Positions 12,150-23,300 of a stretch of DNA of 64,000 nt are shown here, piece after piece (within the stretch, counting starts at the first letter, position 1; every line of letters begins with the position of its first letter). This DNA is from Elmis aenea. Its lineage: Eukaryota > Arthropoda > Insecta > Coleoptera > Elmidae. The position numbers were made by a program, and so were the translations under genes. The stretch spans positions 39,500,970 to 39,564,969 of the forward strand of contig OX393579.1 of assembly GCA_947652605.1 (NCBI GenBank), in the 5' to 3' direction. A model generated the notes under the pieces. That model was not told the DNA's origin and searched no databases. It saw nothing but the letters and a program-made list of their open reading frames with translations.

Positions 12150-13286
12150 CAGGGTGGTCCAAATTCGATGGGATTACATGGGTATCTCGCTTAATAGTCT
12201 AGAGAAACGGTTAAATTACCAAAAATGTGCAGTTTTTTGAGACAAACTCAGAACAGTTCTCAAATATACTCTATCATTTCCGGTTTTTCTTGTTTTTTTT
12301 TGTTTTCACAGCCTACTTTTTGTTTCTCATCTTTAATAAAATTAAAAAACCTTTGTAACTTGCGTATTAATGAAAATAAATACATGAACCCTTATATATT
12401 TGGAAAGGGAAAAAAATAGGAAGTTAAATAGGTCATAGCCAACCATGGCATCCATTTAAAAAAAAAAAGGTGATTTTGTGTCATAACTTTTTAACGGCGA
12501 GCGTAAATTTTAAAAAAAAATTTGTCATACTCTACATAAAAATATCTAAAAATAATTGTCATAAACTTTTTCGATATTTAAAACAATAAGGGAGATATGA
12601 CATTATAAATATAACAAAAAAACATTTTTTCTTTAATAACTCAAAAACCGGAAATGATATTTTTAAAAACGGTTCTGAGTTTGTCCCAAAAAACTGCACA
12701 TTTTTGGTAATTGAACCGTTTCGCTGTCTTGGCTATTAAGCGAGATATAGTATATCCCATTTAAAATTGCTCACAGCGGATTAAGAAGAGGCAGAACTAA
12801 ACGAAACAAATGCACAATCTCCGTCTCTTTCTTTAAATATTATTTGTGTTTACAATTCAGTCTACGCCAATGAAAGTTGTAATTTAATTGAATGAATATT
12901 ATCGCAAGCAGTCGAAAGGTTCAATAAGGTTTAATTTGGGTTCTTAGGTAAAAGAAAATTAATATCTGTATCAGTGTTTCCCAAAAGTTTTTGCTTGTAA
13001 ACAATTATAATTTAAAATCTATTATAGCGTATATAAGGTAATAAGCTTTTAGCAAGAACTTGTTTAGAACTGCAGCATTATGGTCATTATGCTCAAAGAA
13101 AAGCAATTAGGAAGATGTGGTATGCGATTATGATTTTAGGTGTTGTGCCATACAAATCATTTAAGGTTTATAATCCAAGATTGTGTATGTACGTGGGTTG
13201 TTCCAAATGCTTAAGCCGATATGAGAAGTCTTATATGGGATATACTATACCCATGTTAGTAATCCCATCGAATTTGGACCACCCTG
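12150..13286. mobile_element. Family A foldback transposon with a nested 500 bp insertion
   Basis: Ends CAGGGTGGTCCAAATTCGAT and the matching ATCGAATTTGGACCACCCTG, each flanked by TA. The interior is the same as the copy at 42457-43098 until 12747, where the right terminal repeat breaks within gcgagata|ccc and resumes at 13248. The interruption is the separate element at 12748-13247. No transposase is seen. Confidence 0.85.
12748..13247. mobile_element. 500 bp MITE nested in a family A element
   Basis: Ends TAGTATATCCCAT and ATGGGATATACTA are perfect inverted repeats. The host reads gagaTA on the left and TAccc on the right, while the uninterrupted relative reads gagataccc, so the target TA was duplicated. 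No long open frame. Internal segments (gtttaatttgggttcttagg; ttgtgccatacaaatcattt) match nothing else I noticed in the window. Confidence 0.8.
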
Positions 13287-13629
13287 TACATATAATTCGC
13301 AAAACAAGTTTTGTGGTTATTTACATAATGTCATCACACATATTTTTTAAACCGTCAATAGTCACATGACGCGTTTTCTGCGTTGTCCAATTCAGGCTTT
13401 GAAGAGAGAGATTTTTCGGCCACTGATGATTCCGGACAAAATTCCGAGAGGATAATTGAAAATCACGTGGCCACCAGATTGGTTTACTGGGTGGCCACTG
13501 GCCACAGTGCCACAGATAACGTAAGCGCGCTTACTAACTTACTTACATTATTTACTGCAATTGTTGATGGTGATACCCTGATACCGCATTTTGTTAAATT
13601 CTCAACTTATTTTGCTTAAATTTAATCCT

Positions 13630-13705
13630 TTACGGTTGGTTCGGAAAAACGGTTAAATCGGTAAGGCTTTGGAACCAAGATAGCCGGAAAATCGGTGTTT
13701 TACCT
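13630..13705 (+). repeat. Direct repeat, copy 2
   Basis: Partner of 11949-12024 in the same orientation: tttacggttggttcgg ... gccggaaaatcggtgtt. Distance between copies is 1.68 kb. Confidence 0.7.
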
Positions 13706-13706
13706 T

Positions 13707-14577
13707 AGAAGCAATATTTGCGTTAAAATATACAACTATAAAACTATAAGACACGCCCATAATTGTGTGTTTTAATTTAACATATTTTAAAGTTGACATT
13801 TATTTTGGTATTATCAATTAAATTTCGACGGGCCTCTGTGACGTACAAGCCCGTGACAAAAAGGCTCGTTAGTCACACCTTCTCGGGGACCTTATTGATA
13901 CATCGATTAAGATTAATTTGAAAAAATTCGTATTACTGCGTTTTAGAATTGTTGATTAAAAGGTAACATTTAGCAGACCGTAAAGAATATGTTTCAAGGG
14001 GCGTGTTTTATGAAATATTAACCAATTAGACTTGTTTTTAAATATTTTAATGATGTACACTAAAGCGTTTCGTTTTTAAATAGCTGCCCCACATTCAGTC
14101 ACTTCATTTTACAAAAAAAAAAAAACGCACTTGCTAATCTACTTTAATCTGCATAGCGTTTTTATTCACTATGCTGTACACGTGTTCACGAATCTACAGA
14201 CAAATTTTTTGGAACTATGCATGTTATTAGGCGCTTGTAAATTAAAAACAAATAGTTGTAAGCATAATAGTTTTATTCGATATCTACGCTGAATTTCCAT
14301 TTGTAGACGTTCAAAGATATATTTATAATCTTCATTGGGAATTTAATTAAATGTAAAAATATGCACACAAATATTGCACGGTCACATTTTAGATAATTCT
14401 TATTTGTTATTTTATATCCGAGTAAACTAATTATCGAAGGATAAAAACCCTGAACAGAATTTTTTAAGCTTATGGACTTATTTATCAACCATTTGTACTT
14501 GAAAAAGTGTATTGATTATACAAATCGAATCTTCACTTTTCGCTTTTTTTGTTGTGAAAAAATGTGAATTAAAATAG
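13707..14577. other. Intergenic, no gene seen
   Basis: AT-rich, no recognised protein or RNA. The open frame on the minus strand near 14273-14488 has no family resemblance. Confidence 0.4.
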
Positions 14578-15200
14578 TTATTTATGTATCAAGGCCAAGA
14601 CATGTACGAAAAAGTACGTTTTGGCCGAGGTGCATATTACATTTTTTGTGCGATCGAATTAAAAACAATTTAAATTTTTAGTGTTTTTCAAAAATATAGG
14701 TTAGAAACTACGTGACATTCCGTCATTGACAGATGACGGCGTATGCTGTTAGCGGTGGAATCGTACTTGCATAATTCTGTACATAATTTAAATAACCTTT
14801 TTTGTGCGATTGTAATGTTTTATTCATAAATTAAATATTATATAAATATATAAATTACTTTAACGTAGAACATACGTAAATCAACACTTATTCAGTATTC
14901 AGTATTAGTTTCAACACGAAAATATTAGGTTATAAACTACCTGACAGTTAACAACCTAAAGACCTCTACGTCACTACCCTTATCGGGGAAGCCATAATCT
15001 CAGAGAACTAATATTCAGACACGCACATGCACTTTCGATTCTGCTTAATGCAAGTGATCTTTTTCGTACGCTGTAGCGGCCGAAAAACCCGAAAAGTTTT
15101 TCGGCCGTTGTCAAGGATAGGGCCGGAAATGCAGTACTTTATGATTGCTAACGCGTCCGTCAAACAACTGTTTCTAGTACGATCGCACAAAAAGGTTTTT
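14578..15200. repeat. Inverted-repeat element, left copy (GTGCGATCG ends)
   Basis: From 'atgtatcaaggccaagaca' to 'gatcgcacaaaaag'. The outer part 14585-14750 (aaagtacgttttggccgagg, tttttgtgcgatcg, ataggttagaaactacgtga) returns inverted at 16960-17095. The inner part 15070-15195 (ttttcggccgttg, agggccgg, acgcgtccgtcaaac) returns inverted at 16800-16930. The left copy is longer because it holds an extra internal segment around 14800-15050. A superfamily cannot be assigned. Confidence 0.7.
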
Positions 15201-16514
15201 TTTTTTGTTTCACAAAACTACTATTCAAAAAAGCAAAAAAAGTCACTTCGTGATTTATAAACTAATTTAGTCTTTCGGGACTTCCATATTATACATTGGT
15301 TACTGCTTATCTTCTATTTTACAATCTACAAAAATGTTTGGTTTATTTTGGACTGTATTTAACGAGAGTTAGTCTAAAATTCTTACTTGTGCCTTTTAGG
15401 ATAGAGGAGAATAATGCCGTCTCAAAGTCTAGAAACACAATGTTTTTCCATTGGCTTAAATAGGCGAAAATTATGCTTTTATATGTAAAGTTTTTTTTTT
15501 GTGGTCAGTAGTCAAAAAACAATAACGCTTTGTTGCTAATTTATAAATAAAACGTTAACAAAATCTATACATTACTAAAAAAAAAATAATTATTAAGCCG
15601 AATTACTTTTCAAATTGCATATTATCTCAAATTCAAAATTCAAAACCAAATTTTAGTTTCGAGTTTGAGTGGGATAACTTCCTGAATAATTAACCCAAAA
15701 TAAACTTCTTAGACTTTTTTTCACACATCGCTAGAAATATTTTATTAGCATAATTCATTCTAAAAGCAGCCAAGTGTACTCCGAACACGTTTTTCCTTGA
15801 CTTTTTACTTATGTCGACGTGTTTCAGACACTCCAACAATACAACGTAGTTGGAAAAACTACGTTTTTGCGGAATTGGCACCAACTCAATAGGTACTAAA
15901 ATAAAATCGGAGGTCAACGGAATACGACTAAACAAATTTAAATACCGGCATATGGCCTTAATACTTTTCTTAGCACGATTCTGTTAACAAGAATTTGTTA
16001 TTTTTGGATTTAGCGAGTCACTACGGTCTTTGTTCATGACAACGTGTCTTAATATTTTACTGTTTCTTTATTGCAAATTTTAAACCGATTGTTAAACAAC
16101 ATTGTGATACAATAGGTAAATATGGATATAATCGAGATAAACATGCACAACGGGATGCCTAATTTCATCGAAAAATGTATTTGTTTAAAAGTGCCGAAAT
16201 TAAAATACCTACGAGTAATTTGTCAAATACTCGCTTATTTAACAATGTCTGTAAATATACAGCTGCAATCATACTACCACTACAACGTTATTGTTTAAAC
16301 TGCATTGTTAAGGTAATAATAAAAGAATAAAGGGTTTGTAACTCATCTACTTTTGCTTTCATCGACGAAATAGGTCAGTGTTTAAGCGTAACATACACAT
16401 AATTTGGGTAAGAATTGATGATATCTAAGTTCGGCAGCGTCAGCTCTATGTTATCAAACGATGGCATCACAAAACTTTTGCTAAATTTAAGTACAAAAAT
16501 TGTTTCTTGCTTAC
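15201..16514. other. Non-repeated spacer between the inverted copies, no supported gene
   Basis: AT-rich. A minus-strand open frame at 15690-15935 (from ATG-lacking start to FILG) has no recognised domain. Possible downstream exons of the signal-peptide frame at 16515-16638 should lie here or further left, but none could be picked out with confidence. Confidence 0.35.
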
Positions 16515-16638
16515 CGACACAGACAACTCGCTCAACCCCGCCATCTTGCCCACTACAAACTGCGCCGACGCAATGGAACGATATTTCGATGTTAACAAGT
16601 AGAACCGCAAGTGCCATTAAACAATTATAAATAACCAT
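16515..16638 (-). CDS. Possible first exon of a secreted protein
   Basis: On the minus strand an ATG at 16638 opens a frame for a hydrophobic leader (MVIYNCLMALAVLLVNIEIS) followed by HCVGAVCSGQDGGVERVVCV, ending at a good GTAAGC donor. The leader has the charge-poor, Leu/Val/Ala-rich form of a signal peptide, and the cysteines after it fit an extracellular product. No second exon was found, and the segment lies between two inverted transposon copies. I do not recognise the family. It could be a real gene start, a relic, or chance. Confidence 0.3.
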
Positions 16639-16797
16639 CGTACTACGCTACTACATAATTGCCCCACACTTAAAATTAGTTAACAATGAAATAAAGGTTT
16701 TTATAACAAACAATTTTATTTCCATAAAATATACCTACTTATTTTCCACAATCATTTTTGTCAGTCACACAAACTACAAAATATAAAATACATTTAA

Positions 16798-17095
16798 ATC
16801 ATTTTTTGTGCGATCGTACTAGAAACAGCTGTTTGACGGACGCGTTAGCAACCATAAAGTACTAAATTACCGGCCCTATCCTTAGCAACGGCCGTAAAAG
16901 TTACTTTTTCGGCCGTTGCTAAGGAGAGGGCCGGTAATGCTGTACATACGTCTGTCAGTGACAGAGTGTCGCGTAGTTTCTAACCTATATTTTTGAAAAA
17001 TACTAAAAATTTAAATTGTTTTTAATTCTATCGCACAAAAAATGTAATATGCACCTCGGCCAAAACGTACTTTTTGGCCTTGATACATAAATAAC
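16798..17095. repeat. Inverted-repeat element, right copy (GTGCGATCG ends)
   Basis: Opposite orientation to 14578-15200. It starts catttttt/gtgcgatcgtactag and ends ctatcgcac/aaaaaatg, with an outer flank (gcacctcggccaaaacgta, ttggccttgatacata) also shared. It contains its own hairpin, agcaacggccgtaaaag / ctttttcggccgttgct-like, around 16890-16925. It ends just beyond the 3' end of the RPA34-like gene. Confidence 0.7.
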
Positions 17096-17187
17096 TACTT
17101 TCGAACATAAAATGCAAAAAATAAAATTACATTTCAAAATGTATAAAACATTGTACAACTCAACTAAATAAAATGTCTTTGTCACTG

Positions 17188-19725
17188 TTAATTTAAATGT
17201 TTTTGTGATTTCTTACTTTTACTATGTACTTTAGGTGAAGTATCAAATATTTTTGAAGACATAAGTTGCAACATTTCATGTATAACACTATCAGAATCAT
17301 CTTTATTTAAATTTTTCTTGTGTTTGTCCCGTTTTTTATGTTTATGAACCTTTTCGTGTTTAAGATCAGTCGATTCAATATTTTCTTCCTTAATTTTTGA
17401 CTTCTTTTTGGGCGTATGTTCTTCTGGAAGATAGTTACTTTCTGGACACTTAAATTCATCTTCAATCTGTTCCTCCGTTTTAAAAAGCTTCCTTTTCTTT
17501 ACTTTCTTTGGTGGAGAAAAATGTTGCTGATCTTTAAATATCTTGGTTGAAGGTATAACACTATCAGAATCATCCTCATTTGAGTTGTTCTTGTGTTTGT
17601 CCCGTTTTTTATGTTTATGAACCTTTTCGTGTTCTAGATCAGTCCATTCAATATCTTCTTCCTTAATTTTCAACTTCTTGTTTTTAGGCTCATGTTCTTC
17701 TGGAAGATAGTTGCTTTCTGGATACTTGAATTCATCTTCAATATGTTCCTCCGTTTTAAAGTGCTTCCTTTTCTTTAGTTTTTTCGGTGGTGTAGAATGT
17801 TCATAATCTTCAAATTCCTTTGTTAAAGGTAAAATACCATCAACATCGTCCTCATTTGAGATGTTCTTGTGTTTGTCCCGTTTTTTATGTTTATGAACCT
17901 TTTCATGTTCAAAATCAGTCCATTCAATATTTTCTTCCTTAATTTTCAACTTCTTCTTTTTGGACTCATGTTCTTCTAGAAGGTAGTTACTTTCTGGATA
18001 CTTAAATTCATCCTTAATCTGTTCCTCCGTTTTGAGATGCTTCATTTTCTTTGCTTTCTTCGGCAGAGTAGTATGATCTTGATCTTCAAATTTCTTGGTA
18101 GAAGGCCCTTCTTTATTATTATCTCCTAGGTTGAGATATTTGAAAATTTCTTCATCTTTGTGTGATTCTTCTTTAAAATCTTTACTTCTCTGTAATTTTG
18201 CCTTTTTCGTTCGTTTCTTTATTGAAATCTCCGTGTTGTGTAATTTTGTGAGAGTTTTTATATCTAAATTAATTTTAGAATTATAGTTCACACCAAATAA
18301 TGGATGCCGTATTTTCAAGTCGTTCGGAAATTCAACATAATCTGAGGCATACATTGGAAGGTTTGTTTTCTTGTTGGATTTAATGCGTTTACGTAAGGTA
18401 ATAGTTCCAACTGAATTAATAGTTTTAATTCTATATTTTTTATCCACAGCTGTTAATATGTTTAAAGCATTTTGTTTTTCACTGTCTACACTACAAACAT
18501 ATTTGCAATCATCTCCAATTATTTTAGTGTTTTTCACCAAAGATAAATGAAGGTCTGTTAAAAGTTGTGGATGTAATCTTTTCGGTATTTGCATTAAAAA
18601 AATTTCATAATTTGAGTCATCTGGAATAACAATGTTGTTAACTGGTTTCTGTTTGATAAGTTGTTCATTACGATCTTCAAATTTTATCATTTCAGAATTA
18701 CTTTGGCTATGTGTCACTTTCTTCTGCTTAAAAGTCTGCTGAAAATTGTTAGTGCTTGAATTTGATGATTCAGAATCAGAATCGTTTGAAACTTCTGACA
18801 TTTTTGTCTTCAGTTTCGATTTATTCTTGTAATTTGATGATGATTCAGAATCAGAATCGTTTGAAACTTTCGACATTTTTGTCATAAGTTTTGATTTTTT
18901 TTTGTAATTTGATGATGATGTACTTGAATCGGAGTTCGAAGAATTTTTTTCATGCTTGGTTTTTTGTATTATTGACTTCGAACTTAAAGTAACGGCGTGC
19001 TTTTGTTTAAGGTTCATCTCTTTTAATTTCTTATTCTTCAATAGTGGTTTGTCATTAATAAAATTCTCTTCTCTTTCACTAACATCAGTCTTAATCTTTT
19101 TTGATTGTTTAAGTTTTTGGTATGAATCTGATTGCGAATTTGCATCTGAACTTGAATCAGTTTTATGTTTGTTTAATGTTAGATTACTTGTTGAATCTTC
19201 ACTCAAATTTGGACGACTTTTTTTTCTATGCTTACTTTTCTTTGATTTACCTGATTGCATAACAGCTTCAGAGTCAGAATAGTCATTATCGCTTGCTGAA
19301 ATGGTCCGATATCTCTCTGCTATTGACCCATTTTTACTTTTTTTACTTGTGTTGTTTTGATCATCATATTCATGTTTTTTATTTTTACTGCTATTATGCT
19401 TGTGATGTTTTAATTTAGGAGTTTCTTCTATTTGTGTGGATGATGCCAATGGTGTTAAATCAAAGGTGTTTATATTTTGACCTTTAATATAACTTAGATC
19501 TTCAGAGCCATTATCATCTTCAGAACTAGAGTTTTGGTTTATTATTTGTCGTTTAGGAGTTTTCATAATACCTTTTAGTGGACTTTGCCATGAGCCTTGT
19601 TTTGACCCTTTTAAATCATGTCTTGCAGCACAATCCTTAGTTTTTGATTGTGGATCTAAAACTTTTTGTAGCAAATCACTTCTGGTACTACAGTTAGCAG
19701 CTTGTAACAACAGATGGTTAAACAT
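17188..19725 (-). CDS. Lys/Ser-rich nuclear protein, probable RNA polymerase I subunit RPA34/CD3EAP (Polr1G)
   Basis: An uninterrupted 845-residue frame, minus strand, from the first ATG (19725) to a stop at 17188; the frame is open further upstream but only with GTG. Residues 1-365 are low-complexity Ser/Lys/Asp with repeated NDSDSESS blocks. About 370-485 is the only globular part (NYEIFLMQIPKRLHP, ITLRKRI, DLKIRHPLFGVN). Its layout resembles the RPA34/CD3EAP domain: a wLIQxP-like opening, a middle hydrophobic strand and a closing RHPLFG, followed by a Lys-rich tail. In RNA polymerase I this subunit pairs with RPA49 and works in the nucleolus. The C-terminal third has three ~91-residue repeats. 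A short extra 5' exon cannot be excluded. The identification is by pattern, not by close identity. Confidence 0.55.
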   Translation of the reverse strand: MFNHLLLQAANCSTRSDLLQKVLDPQSKTKDCAARHDLKGSKQGSWQSPLKGIMKTPKRQIINQNSSSEDDNGSEDLSYIKGQNINTFDLTPLASSTQIEETPKLKHHKHNSSKNKKHEYDDQNNTSKKSKNGSIAERYRTISASDNDYSDSEAVMQSGKSKKSKHRKKSRPNLSEDSTSNLTLNKHKTDSSSDANSQSDSYQKLKQSKKIKTDVSEREENFINDKPLLKNKKLKEMNLKQKHAVTLSSKSIIQKTKHEKNSSNSDSSTSSSNYKKKSKLMTKMSKVSNDSDSESSSNYKNKSKLKTKMSEVSNDSDSESSNSSTNNFQQTFKQKKVTHSQSNSEMIKFEDRNEQLIKQKPVNNIVIPDDSNYEIFLMQIPKRLHPQLLTDLHLSLVKNTKIIGDDCKYVCSVDSEKQNALNILTAVDKKYRIKTINSVGTITLRKRIKSNKKTNLPMYASDYVEFPNDLKIRHPLFGVNYNSKINLDIKTLTKLHNTEISIKKRTKKAKLQRSKDFKEESHKDEEIFKYLNLGDNNKEGPSTKKFEDQDHTTLPKKAKKMKHLKTEEQIKDEFKYPESNYLLEEHESKKKKLKIKEENIEWTDFEHEKVHKHKKRDKHKNISNEDDVDGILPLTKEFEDYEHSTPPKKLKKRKHFKTEEHIEDEFKYPESNYLPEEHEPKNKKLKIKEEDIEWTDLEHEKVHKHKKRDKHKNNSNEDDSDSVIPSTKIFKDQQHFSPPKKVKKRKLFKTEEQIEDEFKCPESNYLPEEHTPKKKSKIKEENIESTDLKHEKVHKHKKRDKHKKNLNKDDSDSVIHEMLQLMSSKIFDTSPKVHSKSKKSQKHLN
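17260..18090 (-). repeat. Three tandem ~275 bp coding repeats (91-92 residues each)
   Basis: Within the RPA34-like frame. The phrase tgtttgtcccgttttttatg occurs at 17321, 17594 and 17870, spacing 273 and 276 bp. At protein level each unit carries PPKK(L/V)KKRK, FKTEEQIEDEFK, PESNYLPEEH, KIKEE(N/D)IE and HEKVHKHKKRDKHKN. Spacing stays a multiple of three, so the frame is kept. The high DNA similarity points to fairly recent duplication or continuing homogenisation. Confidence 0.9.
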
Positions 19726-20390
19726 TATTTTTATAAAAATATTACTTTTAAAATGTCCAATGACTTTTAAAACGTTTCTTATATAGCAGTAATTTACGTT
19801 TACAGATAACCTCAATATTACCACATGAAAGCATACACAGGTTGCAATAAACTACTTATGAACGAACTACTTATTTGTGTAAACTACTGCGTGCAGTTAG
19901 AACTTCCAATAGCAATTTTTATTGATGATACTTCCAAAATTTAAGTTAATCCAGGAAAACGTAAATACCATAAATAAATTATATTAAAGAATTCTTGTGT
20001 AAATTACCGACATAAATCGGTGTGTTATGATTGTAATGATATATTAAATACTTTATGCGAATAAAATTGTGTTTGATGCTATCTTTACGTTAAGGTAGTA
20101 GCAACGTGGTAGCAACCATTAATGACTTGGTTTTCAGTCATAGTTCAATAGAGTCTGCTATTTGACATACGGTTCTACCACACGTACCACACTTTACAAA
20201 ATTTAAGAAAATATTCCTACAGTTCCACTTTTTATTTATGTGTTAAAAAGCGGCTAGCTAAGTATCGAAATTAGAAAGACGGGCAAATTATACCCGTTTA
20301 ATTACATACAGATTTTTGTGCTTGTGTAGAAGAATAATGGTTTTTGTTATTTCTACGGATTTTGGCTTATAACCAATAAAGATATGAAAA
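19726..20390. promoter_or_regulatory. Shared divergent promoter region
   Basis: The start codons of the RPA34-like gene (19725, minus) and CHERP (20391, plus) are 665 bp apart in opposite directions, with no transposon between them. I see no TATA box or recognised binding site that I would defend. Position alone supports a bidirectional promoter. Confidence 0.5.
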
Positions 20391-23300
20391 ATGGATTTGC
20401 CTCAGCCTCCACAAGGTAAATCAAACATTTATAATAGGATTGTTAATACATCATGGCAATAACATAATTTTTTATACATTTTGTTATAGATACAGAACTA
20501 AGAAATATAATTGACAAATTAGCACAGTTTGTAGCTAGAAATGGCCCCGAATTTGAACAGATGACAAAAAATAAACAGAAGGGAAATCCAAAGTTTCAAT
20601 TTCTCTTTGGTGGAGAACATTTTAACTATTATCAATATAAAGTTACAACCGAGCAAGCAAGTGAGTACATTAGTAAATTTATACACTAGTTTATTTATCA
20701 ATTAATTTAGTTTTAAAGCAACAAGAGATGAACGGAATGTCGCAAAATAATTGGAACAACACCCCAGTTTCTAGTCAAAATAATCCTGAAATAGAACATA
20801 TTATCCAACAGCAAGAAGCTTTACGGGAACAGATTAAACAAAGTGAACAAAATTTATCGGCACAACATACAGTATGTTACGTTAATTAACTATGTTTTTT
20901 CGTTTAGTGCAATTTCTGTTGTAGGTGCTTCTTCAGCAACAGCAAGCGCAAGTAGAAGCAACTGTAGCAAAATGTGAAACATTGGAGCTTCAGCAAGAGG
21001 CGGAAGCATGCGATATAAATCTTAAAGAGTTATATACTATTTTGCAGCCAATAATTGATACTTGCACAAAAGATAGTATAAGTAATGGTAAATCGTGGAT
21101 TTTGCAACACGCTGCTGCAAGATCGCAGTCCCTTTGTGTAGCTCATTGTCTTTTGTATAAGGTTGTACAAGGATCTGTACCTTTCGCTCAAAAGCTTCAT
21201 ATAATATACTTGGTTAACGATGTGTTACACCATTGGTAAGTATATCATATTATGTGTTGTGATCAGAGGCGCACATATGGGAACGGTCGAAAGCTTCAAA
21301 CCACTCCCAAAATTTGATAAAAATAAGTATTTTTATGAGAATGTTTAGTAATGAAGTGTGCACAATGAAATCTTCATAAGTGCATGTTCAACCACCAGTA
21401 GTTAATGAATAAAATAGATGTGGCAGCTTTAAAATATTTAATTTTAAAATTAAATTAATTCTCTGATACTCCCATAAAAAATGTCTGTGTGCGTCTCTGG
21501 TCTTGAAAAAATATTCAAAGAATAGAAGTTTATGATTTATTGCCGTTGATGGAGTTAGAAGTGTTGGCCGACATAAGAAATTTAAAAATATAAGCCACTA
21601 GAATGCCTTCTAGATCAAATATTTAATAAAAAATTGTGTTCTACAAACATTGCTCTAATTGTTTTATTAATATTTACATATTTTAAAAAACATTGTAAGT
21701 AATGTTTGATTATTAAAAGCCAGTTGGCAACATTTGAAGGTATTTTTTGTTTTCCCCTTGTGTTTAATGTAGAAAAAACAATTACAGTAGACTTCCGTAT
21801 AATGCGAGTTCCTACAACGCGCTAAAGATATTGCGACGGCTTTTTCATACAACGCGCTATATATTTTTTACATGCATAGCTTGTTATGTCCACCGCTAAG
21901 GATTTATTTCGTTTTACTTTTACTTTCGCCATACGTGTGATCAAAGTATGTATTACGATCGCAAAAATTTTCGAATTCCATTTTTCGACGCATTTACATG
22001 TTTAAAGGTCCCCTGTACCCGTTTTGGCTATTTTCGTGTTGACGCCCGTGTATTAAGTGTGCAGGTGTGTATGTGCCAGACTTTAATTTTTTTTTGACAT
22101 TAGTTATCTGTAAAGCCATAAAAAATATATTACAAAATGCGTGCATTTTGTTGATTTTTCAAATAGGTAATAACTAATATACAGTGGTTTAAGTTGTAAT
22201 GTTAATGCAAAATTACACGAAAACGTTAATTCATAAAAATATTCTGTTTATGTAGGATTGTAGGCTTACGTCGAGATCCAAAAAAAAATATTTTTTTTAC
22301 CTCTTAAAATTACGAAATTATTTTAAAAATTAAAAATTTTAGAACCTTTTTCCGTGAATGGCTAACATTTTTTTTTTTAAATTTTACTATATTATAGTTT
22401 TTTTTTCTTCGTTAAATGCTTTTTTCACTGCTCTTTAATTTCCGCAGAAAAGGTTAAGAATTTCTTTAAATACAAATTTTTTGTTAACCCTTTAACTGGC
22501 AAATTAATTTATCATAGTTTTCATTAAAAAATTACATTTATTTAAAAGGGCGTCTCTTTTAAACCGTTAGGGATATCTAAGTTCTGTTTGTTGCAAAAAC
22601 TTGGTTAATATTTAGTTACAATTTCGTCTCGATATAGTAGTGACCTAATTATAAAAATAAAAAAAGTTTTTGCATGTGTCATTTTACGCTGCACGTGCTT
22701 TCCAAAATGTACGAGGTCACGCTTTAAACTTATTTTACAGAGTTATAAAATCTCGTGAAGAATAATTGTTTCACACAGTGCGATTTAACCAATCAAAGAG
22801 AATAATTTAATGAAAAAATCGCCGAGATACGATAATAAATAAGAAAGTTATTAAGTTTTACGCATAAAAAAAAAAAACGCATATTTTTCAAATTTCATTA
22901 AATTACGTTTTTCTTTATTTTGGCAACACTGCACTACTGTGAGCATTTAAAATTCGGATCCGGAGGATGATTCTTCTATGGAGTCTCTCAAACATTATTC
23001 TACCACTCATCTCCCCTAGGGGACGCTCGCCTGCCCATACGTGATTTCATACAACGCGTAACGTATTAACCGCGTTATACGGGAGTCTACTGTACTTTGT
23101 ATTTACTACACAGGGTGTCCCAAATATGAGGCAAAATATGAATTTCTTGACTTAAGACATGCAAAATGCATTGAGGCACAGTTGTGTGATTTGGTGCTGA
23201 ATAATAATTTTAAAGAAAAATAACAGCTTTCTAAGTTGTAAAGTTATTAATAAAAACATAAAAATCATTTATAAATTTTTTTTACACATAAGCTTTGTTT

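Noticed and set aside
15008..15260. Overlapping opposite-strand frames around the ttcggccg hairpin
   Set aside because: Both arise from the palindromic ends of the repeated element.
18956..19282. Plus-strand frame rich in Phe/Leu as a membrane protein
   Set aside because: It is the antisense shadow of the Lys/Ser-rich coding frame.
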